DNA of 21,138 nt. Origin: CBDUXP01 sp965371225 [NCBI: uncultured bacterium] (GTDB taxonomy: Bacteria; Abyssobacteria; SURF-5; CBDUXP01). The translations under genes and the position numbers were made by a program. Below the pieces are notes generated by a model. It ran no database searches, was not told the DNA's origin, and saw only the letters and a program-made list of their open reading frames with translations. Location: NCBI GenBank assembly GCA_965371225.1, contig CBDUXP010000064.1, forward strand, positions 1 to 21,138. Reading direction: 5' to 3'. Below, in pieces: positions 7,046-14,855 of this stretch. The stretch's first letter is position 1. Every line of letters starts with the position of its first letter.

Positions 7046-8657
7046 ACTGCCTCCAGCGCAGGCTGATCGCGACCACGCTGCACGCCACCGCCACCATCAG
7101 CAAGCCCGCCAAGCCGGCGTCGTGCAGAAACGCCTCCTGGTACCGGTCGTACACGCGGAAGCTCAGCGTGCGCAGGCCCATGGCCCCGCCTAGGAGCAGC
7201 GTGACCGGCAGCTCCTTAATCAGCGCGAGCAGGACGAGCACGAACGCCGCCGCGGTCCCCGGCGCGACCGCCGGCAGGGCGATCCGACGCAACCACTTAC
7301 CCCGGCTGACGCCGAGCGTCCGCGCGGACGCCTCCTGCCGCGGGTCCAAGTGCAACACCGCGGTCTTGAGGCTCGCATACGCTTCGGCCAGGAAGCGCAT
7401 GGCGTAGCCCAGCAAGAGCAGCACCCCACTGCCCGTCAGCGTCTGGTAGACGCCGCTGCCGCGTCCGAGGCCGCGCGAGACGAACAGCGCCGCCAGCATG
7501 AGGCCGAAGGCGAGTAACACGCCGGGCAGCGCGCTCGTAAGATACGTGCCCTGCTCGATGGCCCACGACAGGCGCGGCCCGCGCCGCGCACCGATCCACG
7601 CCGGCAGGAGAGCAAGCGCAACGGTGAACAGCGCGCCGACGCCGGCCGCCGCAGCCGTGTCGCGGAGCGGCACCCAGAGGCTCGCAAACGTTTCGTCATA
7701 GCGGATGCCGTCGCGTACCCAGACGAGCAGGGTGAGAATCGGCAGCGCGACGCCAAGCCCAATGACCGCCGCCTGCATGAGGTACGCCAGGGCGAGGGCC
7801 GCCGGCGTGAGCGTGCGCCGCGCGGGGGGGCGGGGGTTGCTGACCGTGCTCGCGCCCGGCAGCACGCCGTGGATCAGGCGCGCGCCCACGAGCAACGGCA
7901 CCGTGGCCCCCAACACCGCAAAGCCGAGCACCACTGCCTGGCCCAACTGCTGGTGGTCCGCCGCCTGGTACAGCCGCCACGTGAGCACCTGGCAATCCAG
8001 CACGGCGACCGCGCCAAAGTCGCTGATGACGTAGAGCGCCGTCAGCAGCAGACTGAACGCGAGCGTCGGGCGCAGGCGCGGCAGCACGACGGTGCGAAAC
8101 GTGCGCCAGCCGGAGGCGCCCAGACTCCGCGCCGCTTCCTCTTCGGCCGCGGACATGCGCGCGAGGGCGGCGCTCACCAGCAGTTGTACGTAGGGAATGG
8201 TGATGACCGTCAGCACGAGCGCGGCGGGCCAGAATCCACGGAACACGCCCAGGCCCAGGCTCCGGCCCACCAGCCCGCCCGGGCCGACGGTGTCGCGGAT
8301 CGTGCTCGCCACAAGATAGCTGGGCAGGGCGAGCGGCAGGAGCGTGAGGATGCCCAAGGCGCGCACACCGGGATAGCGCGCGCGCTGCTCGACCCACGCG
8401 AGCCAGGTGCCGCTCGGCAGCGCGGCGAGCGACACGACCGCCCCAAGTCCGAGCGTGCTCGCGAACAGGCGCCACACCCCGCTGCGCTGGATCAGGGCGG
8501 CGAAGGTGGCCGGGCCGGTGTGGAACGGAGTCGGCGGCGGGTGCAGCGCCCCGGCGATCAGCCCCCCGAGCGGGAGCAGCACCAGGAGCGTCACGGCCAC
8601 CGCGCCCGCGAGGGGCAGGCTGCGCAGCACGCGCGCGCGAGTGAATGCGTTCCTCAT
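7038..8657 (-). CDS. fbpB: Ferric-iron ABC transporter permease, FbpB-like (fused two-domain)
   Basis: A 539-residue inner-membrane protein built from two homologous permease halves, the standard size for FbpB. Roughly a dozen hydrophobic segments are visible. Each half has an EAA-type coupling loop that docks on the ATPase: EEEAARSLGASGWRTF in the first half and QEASARTLGVSRGKWL in the second. I chose the ATG at 8657, which gives a basic N-terminus (MRNAFTRARV) before the first membrane segment. An ATG at 8678 would add seven residues, and neither has a strong ribosome site. It lies 42 bases after the binding-protein gene and overlaps the ATPase gene by 8 bases, so the three genes form one operon. 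The permease half-fusion is normal for the family. Confidence 0.87.
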   Translation of the reverse strand: MRNAFTRARVLRSLPLAGAVAVTLLVLLPLGGLIAGALHPPPTPFHTGPATFAALIQRSGVWRLFASTLGLGAVVSLAALPSGTWLAWVEQRARYPGVRALGILTLLPLALPSYLVASTIRDTVGPGGLVGRSLGLGVFRGFWPAALVLTVITIPYVQLLVSAALARMSAAEEEAARSLGASGWRTFRTVVLPRLRPTLAFSLLLTALYVISDFGAVAVLDCQVLTWRLYQAADHQQLGQAVVLGFAVLGATVPLLVGARLIHGVLPGASTVSNPRPPARRTLTPAALALAYLMQAAVIGLGVALPILTLLVWVRDGIRYDETFASLWVPLRDTAAAAGVGALFTVALALLPAWIGARRGPRLSWAIEQGTYLTSALPGVLLAFGLMLAALFVSRGLGRGSGVYQTLTGSGVLLLLGYAMRFLAEAYASLKTAVLHLDPRQEASARTLGVSRGKWLRRIALPAVAPGTAAAFVLVLLALIKELPVTLLLGGAMGLRTLSFRVYDRYQEAFLHDAGLAGLLMVAVACSVVAISLRWRQYV

Positions 8658-8699
8658 ACATCCGCCGCCCAGCGCCATCGCGCCCGGCGAGTACGCACT

Positions 8700-9800
8700 C
8701 TACTGCAAGCCCAATTCCTGCAGCAGCGCCAGGGTCGGACCCACATCCGCAAGGAACGTCTGGTCGACTGCCGCCAGGTTGAGCTGCGCCAGCGGCGGCA
8801 CGTCCGGATGCGTGGGCACGCCTGGTCGTGTGGGGTATTCGAAGTTCTCCGCACTGAAGCGTTCCTGGACGGTCGCGCTAGTGAGAAACGCCATGAGGCG
8901 ATGCGCCGCCGCAACGCGGGGACTGCCCGTACGCACGCCGACGCCCGCGACCATAAGAATATTCCCCGCGTCGCCCGGCGTCGAGAAGCTGTAGTTCGCC
9001 GCGGCGAAGTCCGGCCTCTTCAGCCGGTGCAAGTAGTAATGATTCACCCACCCAATGGCAATCTCCCCGGCAGCGGCGGCGCGCACCTGCGGCGCATTCT
9101 TCGGATACACGATGGGGGCGTTCGCCTGCATGCCTTCCAGCCACGTGCGCGTCTTCGCCTCCCCCCAGAGGTGCCGCAGGGCGCTGATGTGCGCCTGGGC
9201 ACTGCTGTTACCGGGCGCCCACCCCAGGCGGCCCTTCCACTTGGGATCCTTCAGCTCCCACAACGTGGCCGGCAATTGGTCCGTCGCTACCAAGCTCGGG
9301 TTATAGACCAGCACGCGCGCCCGGCCACTCACCCCGATCCACCGCCCATGCGCATCGCGGAAACGGGGATCCACCCGGGTCAGCAGGTCCTGCGGCAGTT
9401 CCTGCAGGAAACCCCTCGCCGCCAGCGCGCCCAGGTAGCCCGAGTCTTGGAAAAAGATCACGTCGGCGGGACTGTCGGGCCCCTCGTTGAGCAGCTGGGT
9501 GGCCAACGCCGGCGTCTTGTTGTAGCGCACGTCCAGGCGGACGCCCGTGTCCGCCTCGAACGCCTCGAGGATCGGCCCCACCAGCGCCTCGCCCCGGCCG
9601 CAGTACACCACCAGCGCCGATTTCCCCGCGTGGGTCGGGCCGGCCCAGAGCAGGAGGAGCGCGGCGGGCAACACGCCACGCCTCAGGACGGCACCACAGG
9701 CGCGAATCGCGGTCACGAGCGCCAGCACCGCCGCGCGGCGCGCGTTGTGCCACAGACTTCGGAAATCCGTGACCGGTGGCTCCGTGTGTGCGAGGATCAT
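8700..9800 (-). CDS. fbpA: Periplasmic ferric-iron-binding protein, FbpA-like
   Basis: A 366-residue class II periplasmic binding protein. The N-terminus has a long basic/hydrophobic leader with RRGVLPAALLLLWAGPTHA at about 40-58, and likely signal cleavage after A58. The mature part begins GKSALVVYCGRGEALV, typical of FbpA/IdiA/FutA proteins. The paired tyrosines Y255-Y256 in WVNHYYL match the two Tyr ligands that bind Fe(III) in this family, which supports iron over thiamine or phosphonate. The start is uncertain: ATG at 9800 (AGAGG nearby) is preferred over an in-frame TTG at 9836. The leader is still longer than usual, so a later start is possible. It is first in the fbpABC operon and is divergent from the cyclase gene. 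A possible Fur box lies 55-70 bases upstream. Confidence 0.87.
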   Translation of the reverse strand: MILAHTEPPVTDFRSLWHNARRAAVLALVTAIRACGAVLRRGVLPAALLLLWAGPTHAGKSALVVYCGRGEALVGPILEAFEADTGVRLDVRYNKTPALATQLLNEGPDSPADVIFFQDSGYLGALAARGFLQELPQDLLTRVDPRFRDAHGRWIGVSGRARVLVYNPSLVATDQLPATLWELKDPKWKGRLGWAPGNSSAQAHISALRHLWGEAKTRTWLEGMQANAPIVYPKNAPQVRAAAAGEIAIGWVNHYYLHRLKRPDFAAANYSFSTPGDAGNILMVAGVGVRTGSPRVAAAHRLMAFLTSATVQERFSAENFEYPTRPGVPTHPDVPPLAQLNLAAVDQTFLADVGPTLALLQELGLQ

Positions 9801-9854
9801 GCGGCCTCTACGACCGCGGGCAGGCGGACCAGGCAATCCAACCGCGGCCTTATT

Positions 9855-9869
9855 TGCGACTGAGTCTCA
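9855..9869 (-). promoter_or_regulatory. Possible Fur box upstream of fbpABC
   Basis: On the minus strand the 15 bases TGAGACTCAGTCGCA match 12 of 15 positions of the TGAGAATCATTCTCA form of the Fur operator, by eye. The site lies 55 bases upstream of the chosen fbpA start and overlaps the likely promoter zone (TTGTAC and AAATAA-like hexamers are nearby). Iron repression of an fbp operon is what the family would predict. The region is the only AT-richer patch between the divergent fbpA and cyclase genes. No score was computed. Confidence 0.35.
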
Positions 9870-10020
9870 ATTAGTACAAATCCATCCTACCGCGATACCC
9901 AGCTGAAGTCAATTGTCCGAGAAAGGTGTAGCCCAGGCACAGGATGGCGGATAAAATCGCAGGCAGGAAGCCACTCTCACTACTGCATGCTTGGCTGGCA
10001 ATCAGCCAAAGGAGGGGCGT

Positions 10021-10251
10021 ATGGAAGACACACGGGAGGCACCGCCAAACCCGCAGAACGAGGAAATCTGGCGGGCGATCGTGACAGGGCAGGATCCGCG
10101 GTGGCGCAAGGGCTGGCACCTGCGGCGCATGATTCCGTCGAAGACGCGGTGCAAAAACTGCAATGCGCCGTTCGAGGGGATCGGGGCGTGGTGGATGCAG
10201 CGCCGCGGCCGGGGCCAGTATCACAAAAACCCCCACTTCTGTAACTACTGA
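10021..10251 (+). CDS. N-terminal CxxC...Cxx(UGA) segment of a class III cyclase, ends at in-frame UGA
   Basis: This 76-codon frame starts at an ATG with an excellent ribosome site (AGGAGG, 5 bases away); a TTG at 9991 is an unlikely earlier start. It holds WRAIVTGQDPRWRKGWHLRR, then CKNC (C44, C47) and NPHFCNY (C74), and stops at UGA (10249-10251). Cyclases of this family that I recall carry this same zinc-ribbon-like N-terminus, ending CNxC and running without a break into the GGAEVELSMLF catalytic domain. Here the UGA takes the place of the fourth cysteine, and the next codon opens the cyclase in the same frame. Read through, the protein is about 290 residues. It is either a selenocysteine-containing cyclase or a gene split by a single TGC/TGT-to-TGA change. 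Confidence 0.7.
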   Translation: MEDTREAPPNPQNEEIWRAIVTGQDPRWRKGWHLRRMIPSKTRCKNCNAPFEGIGAWWMQRRGRGQYHKNPHFCNY

Positions 10252-10285
10252 ATGGACGCGTGCACCCGGCGCCCGGGCGGCGCCG
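10249..10285 (+). other. In-frame UGA with downstream hairpin (possible bacterial SECIS)
   Basis: The UGA at 10249-10251 is followed, 15 bases later, by a 7-bp perfect stem CGGCGCC/GGCGCCG (10267-10273 with 10279-10285) closing a five-base loop CGGGC (10274-10278). A stem-loop with G in the apical loop, beginning about 15-25 bases after UGA, is the general shape of bacterial selenocysteine insertion elements. In DNA this GC-rich such stems arise easily by chance, and the palindrome GCCCGGGC offers a competing fold. The recoding call is therefore tentative. Confidence 0.25.
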
Positions 10286-10893
10286 AAGTGGAACTGTCCA
10301 TGCTCTTTGTCGACGTCCGCGGGTCCACCACGTTAGCCGAGCAGATGAGCCCCCGGGAGTTCAGCCGCCTGATGAATCGCTTCTACAAGGCGGCCACGGC
10401 GGTTCTGATCAAGACCGACGCCTTCATCGACAAGCTGGTGGGCGACGAAGTAATCGGGTTTTACCTGCCGATTTTCGCGCGGAAGAACTACGGCCCTGGC
10501 GCCGTGACCACGGCCGAAGACCTGAAGATCGCGCACGTCCGCGCAGCAGTGCACGGCGCCCGCGAAATGCTTCGGGTGACCGGGCATAACGATCCGGGCG
10601 GGCCGTGGCTACCCGTCGGGGTCGGCGTCCACACCGGGTTGGCGTTTTTCGGGACGGTCGTCGGGGCCGAAGGCAGTATGGAGGACTTCACGGCCCTCGG
10701 CGACAATGTGAACATCGCCGCGCGCCTGGCGTCGGCGGCGGGCCCGGGCGAGGCGATCATCAGCGAAGCGGCCTATACGGCAGCGGGCCTGGACTTGGGC
10801 GACCTCGAACAGCGCGAACTGCAACTCAAAGGACGGCAAGAGCCGGTTCGCGCGCGCGTCCTTCGGTCCGCCGCCGCCCTCGCCACCGGCTAG
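10252..10893 (+). CDS. Class III adenylate/guanylate cyclase catalytic domain
   Basis: A 213-residue cytoplasmic cyclase domain that would form a cyclic nucleotide from ATP or GTP. Catalytic features are complete: the first metal Asp D21 in FVDVRGST, the second D65 in KLVGDEV, K61 and the DFTALG segment for base choice, and N154/R158 in GDNVNIAARL. The ATG at 10252 directly follows the upstream UGA and has no ribosome site of its own, so independent initiation looks poor. The domain is more likely the C-terminal part of one protein starting at 10021, made by UGA decoding, coupled restart, or not at all. An intact active site with no further damage argues against an old pseudogene. It runs convergent with btuD, with an 11-base gap. 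Confidence 0.85.
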   Translation: MDACTRRPGGAEVELSMLFVDVRGSTTLAEQMSPREFSRLMNRFYKAATAVLIKTDAFIDKLVGDEVIGFYLPIFARKNYGPGAVTTAEDLKIAHVRAAVHGAREMLRVTGHNDPGGPWLPVGVGVHTGLAFFGTVVGAEGSMEDFTALGDNVNIAARLASAAGPGEAIISEAAYTAAGLDLGDLEQRELQLKGRQEPVRARVLRSAAALATG

Positions 10894-10904
10894 CAGGCGC
10901 GGAC

Positions 10905-11723
10905 CTATCCCCCGGGGGCGGGCTTCCCGCCCGGGTCGGCGGTCACGGGGTGGAGCGGTACCACGCTCAAGCCCGCGCCGCCGACTTGTACGCGGACCAC
11001 GGCGCGCACGCGGAAGTACCGCGCGAGATTGGCCTCGGTGAGTACTTCGTCGGGGGAACCCTCCGCGGCCACCGTCCCGTCGTACAGCACCACGATCCGG
11101 TCGCAGTACCGGCTCGCGAGGGACAGGTCGTGAATCGCCGCGAGCGCACACCGGCCAGCGCCGGCGATTCGGCGTACCAGCGTCATGACCTCCAACTGGT
11201 GCGCCAGGTCCAGATTCGCAGTCGGCTCGTCCAGCAGGATCACGGGCGTCTCCTGGGCGAGCGCGCGCGCCACCAGCACCCGCTGCCGCTCGCCGCCGGA
11301 CAGGGAATCGGCCGCCCGGTCGGCGAGCGCGGCCGTCTCCGTCTGCTCGAGCGCGCGCTCGACCACTTCCACGTCGTGCGCGCCCTCGGGCCGGAAGCGG
11401 CCCAGGTACGGGTTGCGGCCCATAGCCACCACTTCGCGCACCGTGAAGGCAAAGTCGATCCGCGCATCCTGCGGCACGAATGCCGCGCGCTGGGCGATCT
11501 GCCGCCGGCGCAGGCCGGCCACCTCCCCACCGCACAGGGTCACGCTGCCCTGCTGCGGCCGGAGCAACCCGAGCAGGATGTGCAGCAGCGTCGTCTTCCC
11601 CGCGCCGTTCGGCCCCACCAAGCCAACGACCTCATTCTCGTTCACGTGCAGGGACACGCCCCGCAGCACCGGCCGCGCGGCATAGGCGAACGCCAACTGC
11701 CGCGCCTCCACCAGCGCCGCCAT
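10905..11723 (-). CDS. BtuD/FecE/FhuC-type ABC transporter ATPase
   Basis: A 272-residue ATPase of the cobalamin/siderophore/heme import group. Walker A (GPNGAGKTT) is at 38-46, the Q-loop FVPQD is at about 82-86, GRNPYLGRF is at 102-110 (typical of FecE/BtuD), signature LSGGE is at 141-145, Walker B VILLDEPTANLD is at 161-172 and the switch His is at 198. The last ~35 residues form a proline/glycine-ending extension. The ATG at 11723 shares one base with the permease stop (TGATG), so the two are coupled. It is last in a six-gene operon. A longer frame continues upstream but only shadows the permease gene. The substrate is not set by this subunit. Confidence 0.88.
   Translation of the reverse strand: MAALVEARQLAFAYAARPVLRGVSLHVNENEVVGLVGPNGAGKTTLLHILLGLLRPQQGSVTLCGGEVAGLRRRQIAQRAAFVPQDARIDFAFTVREVVAMGRNPYLGRFRPEGAHDVEVVERALEQTETAALADRAADSLSGGERQRVLVARALAQETPVILLDEPTANLDLAHQLEVMTLVRRIAGAGRCALAAIHDLSLASRYCDRIVVLYDGTVAAEGSPDEVLTEANLARYFRVRAVVRVQVGGAGLSVVPLHPVTADPGGKPAPGG
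10911..10935 (-). terminator. GC-rich hairpin at the end of the btuFCD operon (weak terminator candidate)
   Basis: A 7-bp GC stem (10916-10922 with 10926-10932, loop CTT) extends by three more pairs past a two-base bulge. It overlaps the last codons of the ATPase gene, between the convergent cyclase and btuD ends. No run of T follows on either strand, so intrinsic termination is only a possibility. Confidence 0.25.
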
Positions 11724-12757
11724 CAGCTCAAGTGCTCCCGCCGCCGCGTGGTGAGCAGATACAGGAAGAAGGGCGCGCCCACGCACGCGGTGACGATGCC
11801 CAGCCGAATTTCCTCCGGCGCGATCAAAGTCCGCGCCAGCAGATCGGCCAACACTAGGAAACTCGCCCCCGCCGCCATGGACAGCGGCAGGAGCCACCCG
11901 TGCCGCGGCCCGCTCACCAGGCGGATCATGTGCGGGATGACCAGCCCTACGAAGCCGATGACCCCGGACACCGCCACCGCGACGCCCGTCACGAGAGCGG
12001 CGGCGAACAGCAGCGTGCGCCGCACGCGCGGCACGTCGACGCCGACGGACGCGGCGTGCGTTTCGCCCAGCAGGAGCGCGTCCAGCTCGCGCGCGTGCGC
12101 CACGATGACCGCCGCCCCCAGCAGCGTTGCGGGCGCCACCATGCGCACGTGATCCCACGTGCGGCCGTCGAGGCCCCCCATGAGCCAGAAGATCGTTTGG
12201 CGCCCGATCTGGTAGTTGGCCAGCGCCAGGGAAATGACGAACGAGGTGAGCGCCGCGTTCAGGCTCCCCACGGCAATCCCCGCCAGCAGGAGCGTGCCGA
12301 TCGTAGCCTGCCCCCGGTAGGTGGCGATCGCGTACACCACGAAAGCGGTCACGCCCGCGCCGAGGAACGCGAGGCCGGGCAACGCCCAGACCGTGCGCGC
12401 TGCGAAGCCAAGGTGCAGCGCCACCACCGCGCCCAACGACGCGCCGGCCGATACCCCGATGACCCCCGGGTCGGCCAGCGGATTCCGGAAGAGGCCCTGC
12501 AGCGCCGCGCCGCTCACGGCCAGCCCCGCGCCGACGCATGCCGCCACCAACACGCGTGGCAAGCGCACATCCACGATGATCGTGTCGTGCCACGCGGGAA
12601 AGGTACGTTCGAGTGGCGCCCCCAGCGCATGCAGCAAGATCGCGACGATCTCACCCGGCGCGAAGTCCGTCGCGCCCACGGACACGGCGGCCCCCATCGC
12701 CGCGACCAACACGGCCATCGCGCCGGCCGCCACGAGGACGCCGCGCCACGGCCTCAC
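11723..12757 (-). CDS. BtuC/FecCD-type ABC transporter permease
   Basis: A 344-residue inner-membrane protein with about ten hydrophobic segments, full length for the FecCD family. Recognisable family blocks are RLPRVLVAACVGAGLAVSG, QGLFRNPLADPGVIGVSAGAS, WLMGGLDGRTWDH and the C-terminal GFVGLVIPHMIRL, followed by ISVAP-like APEEIRLGIVTACVGAPFF. I chose GTG at 12757, which overlaps the binding-protein stop as GTGA. The in-frame upstream extension is a basic, low-complexity shadow of that gene. It shares one base with the ATPase start downstream. Substrates of this family include vitamin B12, heme and ferric siderophores, and the sequence alone does not choose between them. Confidence 0.9.
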   Translation of the reverse strand: MRPWRGVLVAAGAMAVLVAAMGAAVSVGATDFAPGEIVAILLHALGAPLERTFPAWHDTIIVDVRLPRVLVAACVGAGLAVSGAALQGLFRNPLADPGVIGVSAGASLGAVVALHLGFAARTVWALPGLAFLGAGVTAFVVYAIATYRGQATIGTLLLAGIAVGSLNAALTSFVISLALANYQIGRQTIFWLMGGLDGRTWDHVRMVAPATLLGAAVIVAHARELDALLLGETHAASVGVDVPRVRRTLLFAAALVTGVAVAVSGVIGFVGLVIPHMIRLVSGPRHGWLLPLSMAAGASFLVLADLLARTLIAPEEIRLGIVTACVGAPFFLYLLTTRRREHLS

Positions 12758-13743
12758 GTGTCGAACGCCTCCGGGTGCAGTATCCGCGCCACCTGTTCGA
12801 AGCCGTGGACCGCGTATTGCGACAAGGTCACCGTCCACGCGCTGTTGAGTACGTGCACGCGACCGTGCTGCACCGCCGGCACGTGTTGCCACAGGGGATC
12901 GTCAGCCAGCGAAAACGGTTGCCCCGGCGCATCGGCCGGCCGCCAGTCCGGCACGAACACCACCTCCGGCGCGAGGCCGATGGCCAGTTCGAGGGGAATC
13001 GCCGCTTGCCCGCGCAGCCCCGCTTCGCGCGCCACGTTGTGGCCGCCCGCACGTTCGATGATCTCGTCCATCAACGTATCGCGGCCGGACGTGAACCCGC
13101 CGAAGACGAAGTAGAGCACCCGCGGCTTTGGCCGGCCGGCGACGCGGCGATCCACCTCCGCCAGGCGGCGCTCCATGTCGCGCACCAACTCGGCCGCGGC
13201 CGCGTCCGCCCCCACGGCCGCCCCCGCCGTGCGCACGTTCCGCGCCACATCGGCGAACGACCCGTAGCGTCCGAAGCGCAGGACGGGAATCCCCAGGGAC
13301 AGGAGAAAGCGCACGGTCTCGGCCCGGGTGTAATCCGCCACCACCACCAGGTCCGGTTCGAGGCGCACCAGCGTCTCGATGGTCGAAGATATCCGCTCCG
13401 CGTTCGGCGGCGCGAGGTCCACGCAATTGGAAATCGCGGGATCGTCGATCAAATGGGTGACGGCGACGAACCGGTCGGGCGGCACGAGGGCGGTGAGAAT
13501 CTCGTCCCCGAGCAGCACGCTCGACGCGATCCGCTGCGGCGGCCGCGCCATCTCCTGCGAAATGCCGAGGGGGTCCACCAGGGTACGCGGGAAGGCGTCG
13601 CCGATGATGACCGTGTCGCGATACGCGTCCGAGAAGAGGACTCCACCGCCCGGCGCGCCGCCTGCCGCCAGCGCCCCGATTCCCGCGAGCGCCAACCCCA
13701 AGCTGAGCGCGGCGGTGCCGGAGAGCCGTCGGCCTCCGCTCAT
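12754..13743 (-). CDS. BtuF/FecB-type substrate-binding protein
   Basis: A 329-residue class III periplasmic binding protein. Residues ~1-33 form a signal peptide (basic MSGGRR, then an Ala/Leu/Gly-rich core), and no lipobox Cys is seen. The first lobe carries PQRIASSVLLGDEILTALV, ISSTIETLVRLEPDLVVV and a helix-backbone region with VLRFGRYGSF. The second includes GRDTLMDEIIERAGGHNVA, a strong BtuF/FecB signature, and ALAPEVVFVPD-like IGLAPEVVFVPDW. The ATG at 13743 overlaps the upstream gene stop as ATGA. The four-base overlap with the permease start confirms one operon. Ligand could be cobalamin, heme, a siderophore or another large organic molecule. The coupling to metabolic genes upstream hints at an unusual ligand. 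Confidence 0.88.
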   Translation of the reverse strand: MSGGRRLSGTAALSLGLALAGIGALAAGGAPGGGVLFSDAYRDTVIIGDAFPRTLVDPLGISQEMARPPQRIASSVLLGDEILTALVPPDRFVAVTHLIDDPAISNCVDLAPPNAERISSTIETLVRLEPDLVVVADYTRAETVRFLLSLGIPVLRFGRYGSFADVARNVRTAGAAVGADAAAAELVRDMERRLAEVDRRVAGRPKPRVLYFVFGGFTSGRDTLMDEIIERAGGHNVAREAGLRGQAAIPLELAIGLAPEVVFVPDWRPADAPGQPFSLADDPLWQHVPAVQHGRVHVLNSAWTVTLSQYAVHGFEQVARILHPEAFDT

Positions 13744-14852
13744 CCGGCGGGGTCCATCAAGCCCGTGAAGCCGGAGGGCGCGTGCGGGCCGATCACCAGT
13801 TGCTCCAGCAGGCCGATGCCGGTGCGCTCCCCCATCTGCGCGCGGCAGAGTTGTTGCACGTGCACGTGAAACGGGGCCATGGGATCCAGGTCGGCCAGGA
13901 TCCACGATTCGCCCGACACCGCCGCTTCACCCTTCCACACCCCGTGCCCCCACTCCGGATGCAGGTAGCCCAGGCCCAACATCTGAAACGTCAGCAGGGG
14001 CTCCAGCGAAATCACCCGCGCCTCCCCCGCGTGGGGCGTCAGGGTCAGTTCAGCCGAGGCCGCACGCCGCGTGCCCGGCTGCCAGCGCACGGCGTGCGCA
14101 ACCGACGCCATGCGTTCGATGGCCGGCACGGCGCTGGGCGCGGCGGCATCCGCATAGACCGGCGCGACGCTGCCGCTGGCGTGCCACGGCCGACCGTCCG
14201 CGGCTTCGTTCACGGCGAAGTGGGCGCACACGTCGTCGAACTGGAGCGGCGCCCAGAGCCAGAAGAACTGCGGCGGCGTCCCCGGCGCGCCCGCCTCCCG
14301 TTCCCCCACCGGGCGGATGCCCCACGACCGGTCCCGGGTGCCGAGTATGGTCGCATCATCCAACACGATGCGCTTGCCGTCGACTTCGAGCCAGCCGTCC
14401 CACGAGCCAAACTGCGTGTAGCGCGTGTAATCGAGAAACAGGCGGCCGTCGATGCGATGGGTAAACCGGGGCTCCTCGATGGCCGGGGTGCGCGCGCGAA
14501 AGCGCAGGTCGCCGGTCAGTCCGAAATCGTTGTCGCTGATGCGCACGCGGAGAGTGTGCAGGGGCTCCTCGACCGCGACCGCGATGGGACCGACGGTAGT
14601 GTCCGCCCGTTCCGCGGGCGCGAGCCGCGACGCGCGCACGGTGTGCTGCCGCCCGTCGCAGACCACGCTGAACGCGGCATCCATCACCTGCCGATTCGGG
14701 TACAGGCCGAGCGCGGCCCCGAACATCAGGTCACCGGCGCGGCTGAAGCCGTTAAAAAAATACCGGTCGTAGAAGTTCCGGTCGCCGGTGGCCACGTGGG
14801 CGAGGGGCTCCGGCGTCTGATGGATGAGGTGCTCGTCGAAATGCGTCAGCAC
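13740..14852 (-). CDS. DUF7064/DUF7065-type (AttH/CrtC-like lipocalin-fold) protein
   Basis: A 370-residue protein without an obvious signal peptide or membrane segment. It starts HFDEHLIHQTPEPL, followed by NFYDRYFFNGFSRAGDLMFGAALGLYPNR, the pattern of a family of double-lipocalin proteins distantly related to AttH and hydroxyneurosporene synthase. Near the middle, RYTQFGSWDGWLEVDGK, TRDRSWGIRPVG and FFWLWAPLQFDD are further family hallmarks. Members often lie beside ACAD10-like phosphotransferases and acyl-CoA genes, as here, but no reaction is established to my knowledge. The start is GTG at 14852, only three bases after the preceding stop, with AGGGGTG as ribosome site. The last four bases overlap the binding-protein start, so it is coupled to the importer. 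Hydrophobic-ligand binding or modification is an inference. Confidence 0.75.
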   Translation of the reverse strand: MLTHFDEHLIHQTPEPLAHVATGDRNFYDRYFFNGFSRAGDLMFGAALGLYPNRQVMDAAFSVVCDGRQHTVRASRLAPAERADTTVGPIAVAVEEPLHTLRVRISDNDFGLTGDLRFRARTPAIEEPRFTHRIDGRLFLDYTRYTQFGSWDGWLEVDGKRIVLDDATILGTRDRSWGIRPVGEREAGAPGTPPQFFWLWAPLQFDDVCAHFAVNEAADGRPWHASGSVAPVYADAAAPSAVPAIERMASVAHAVRWQPGTRRAASAELTLTPHAGEARVISLEPLLTFQMLGLGYLHPEWGHGVWKGEAAVSGESWILADLDPMAPFHVHVQQLCRAQMGERTGIGLLEQLVIGPHAPSGFTGLMDPAG

Positions 14853-14855
14853 CGG

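Noticed and set aside
7869-9863. A 664-codon plus-strand ORF opposite fbpB and fbpA
   Set aside because: It has antisense low-complexity composition and no motifs. The minus-strand genes are unambiguous.
9871-10236. A minus-strand ORF with a hydrophobic tail in the fbpA-cyclase gap
   Set aside because: It lies opposite the cyclase N-terminus and would read through the promoter region. There is no family match or ribosome site.
10905-12593. A 562-codon minus-strand ORF including the BtuD ATPase
   Set aside because: The first ~290 residues are a shadow of the permease gene. The ATPase begins at the ATG at 11723, coupled to the permease stop.
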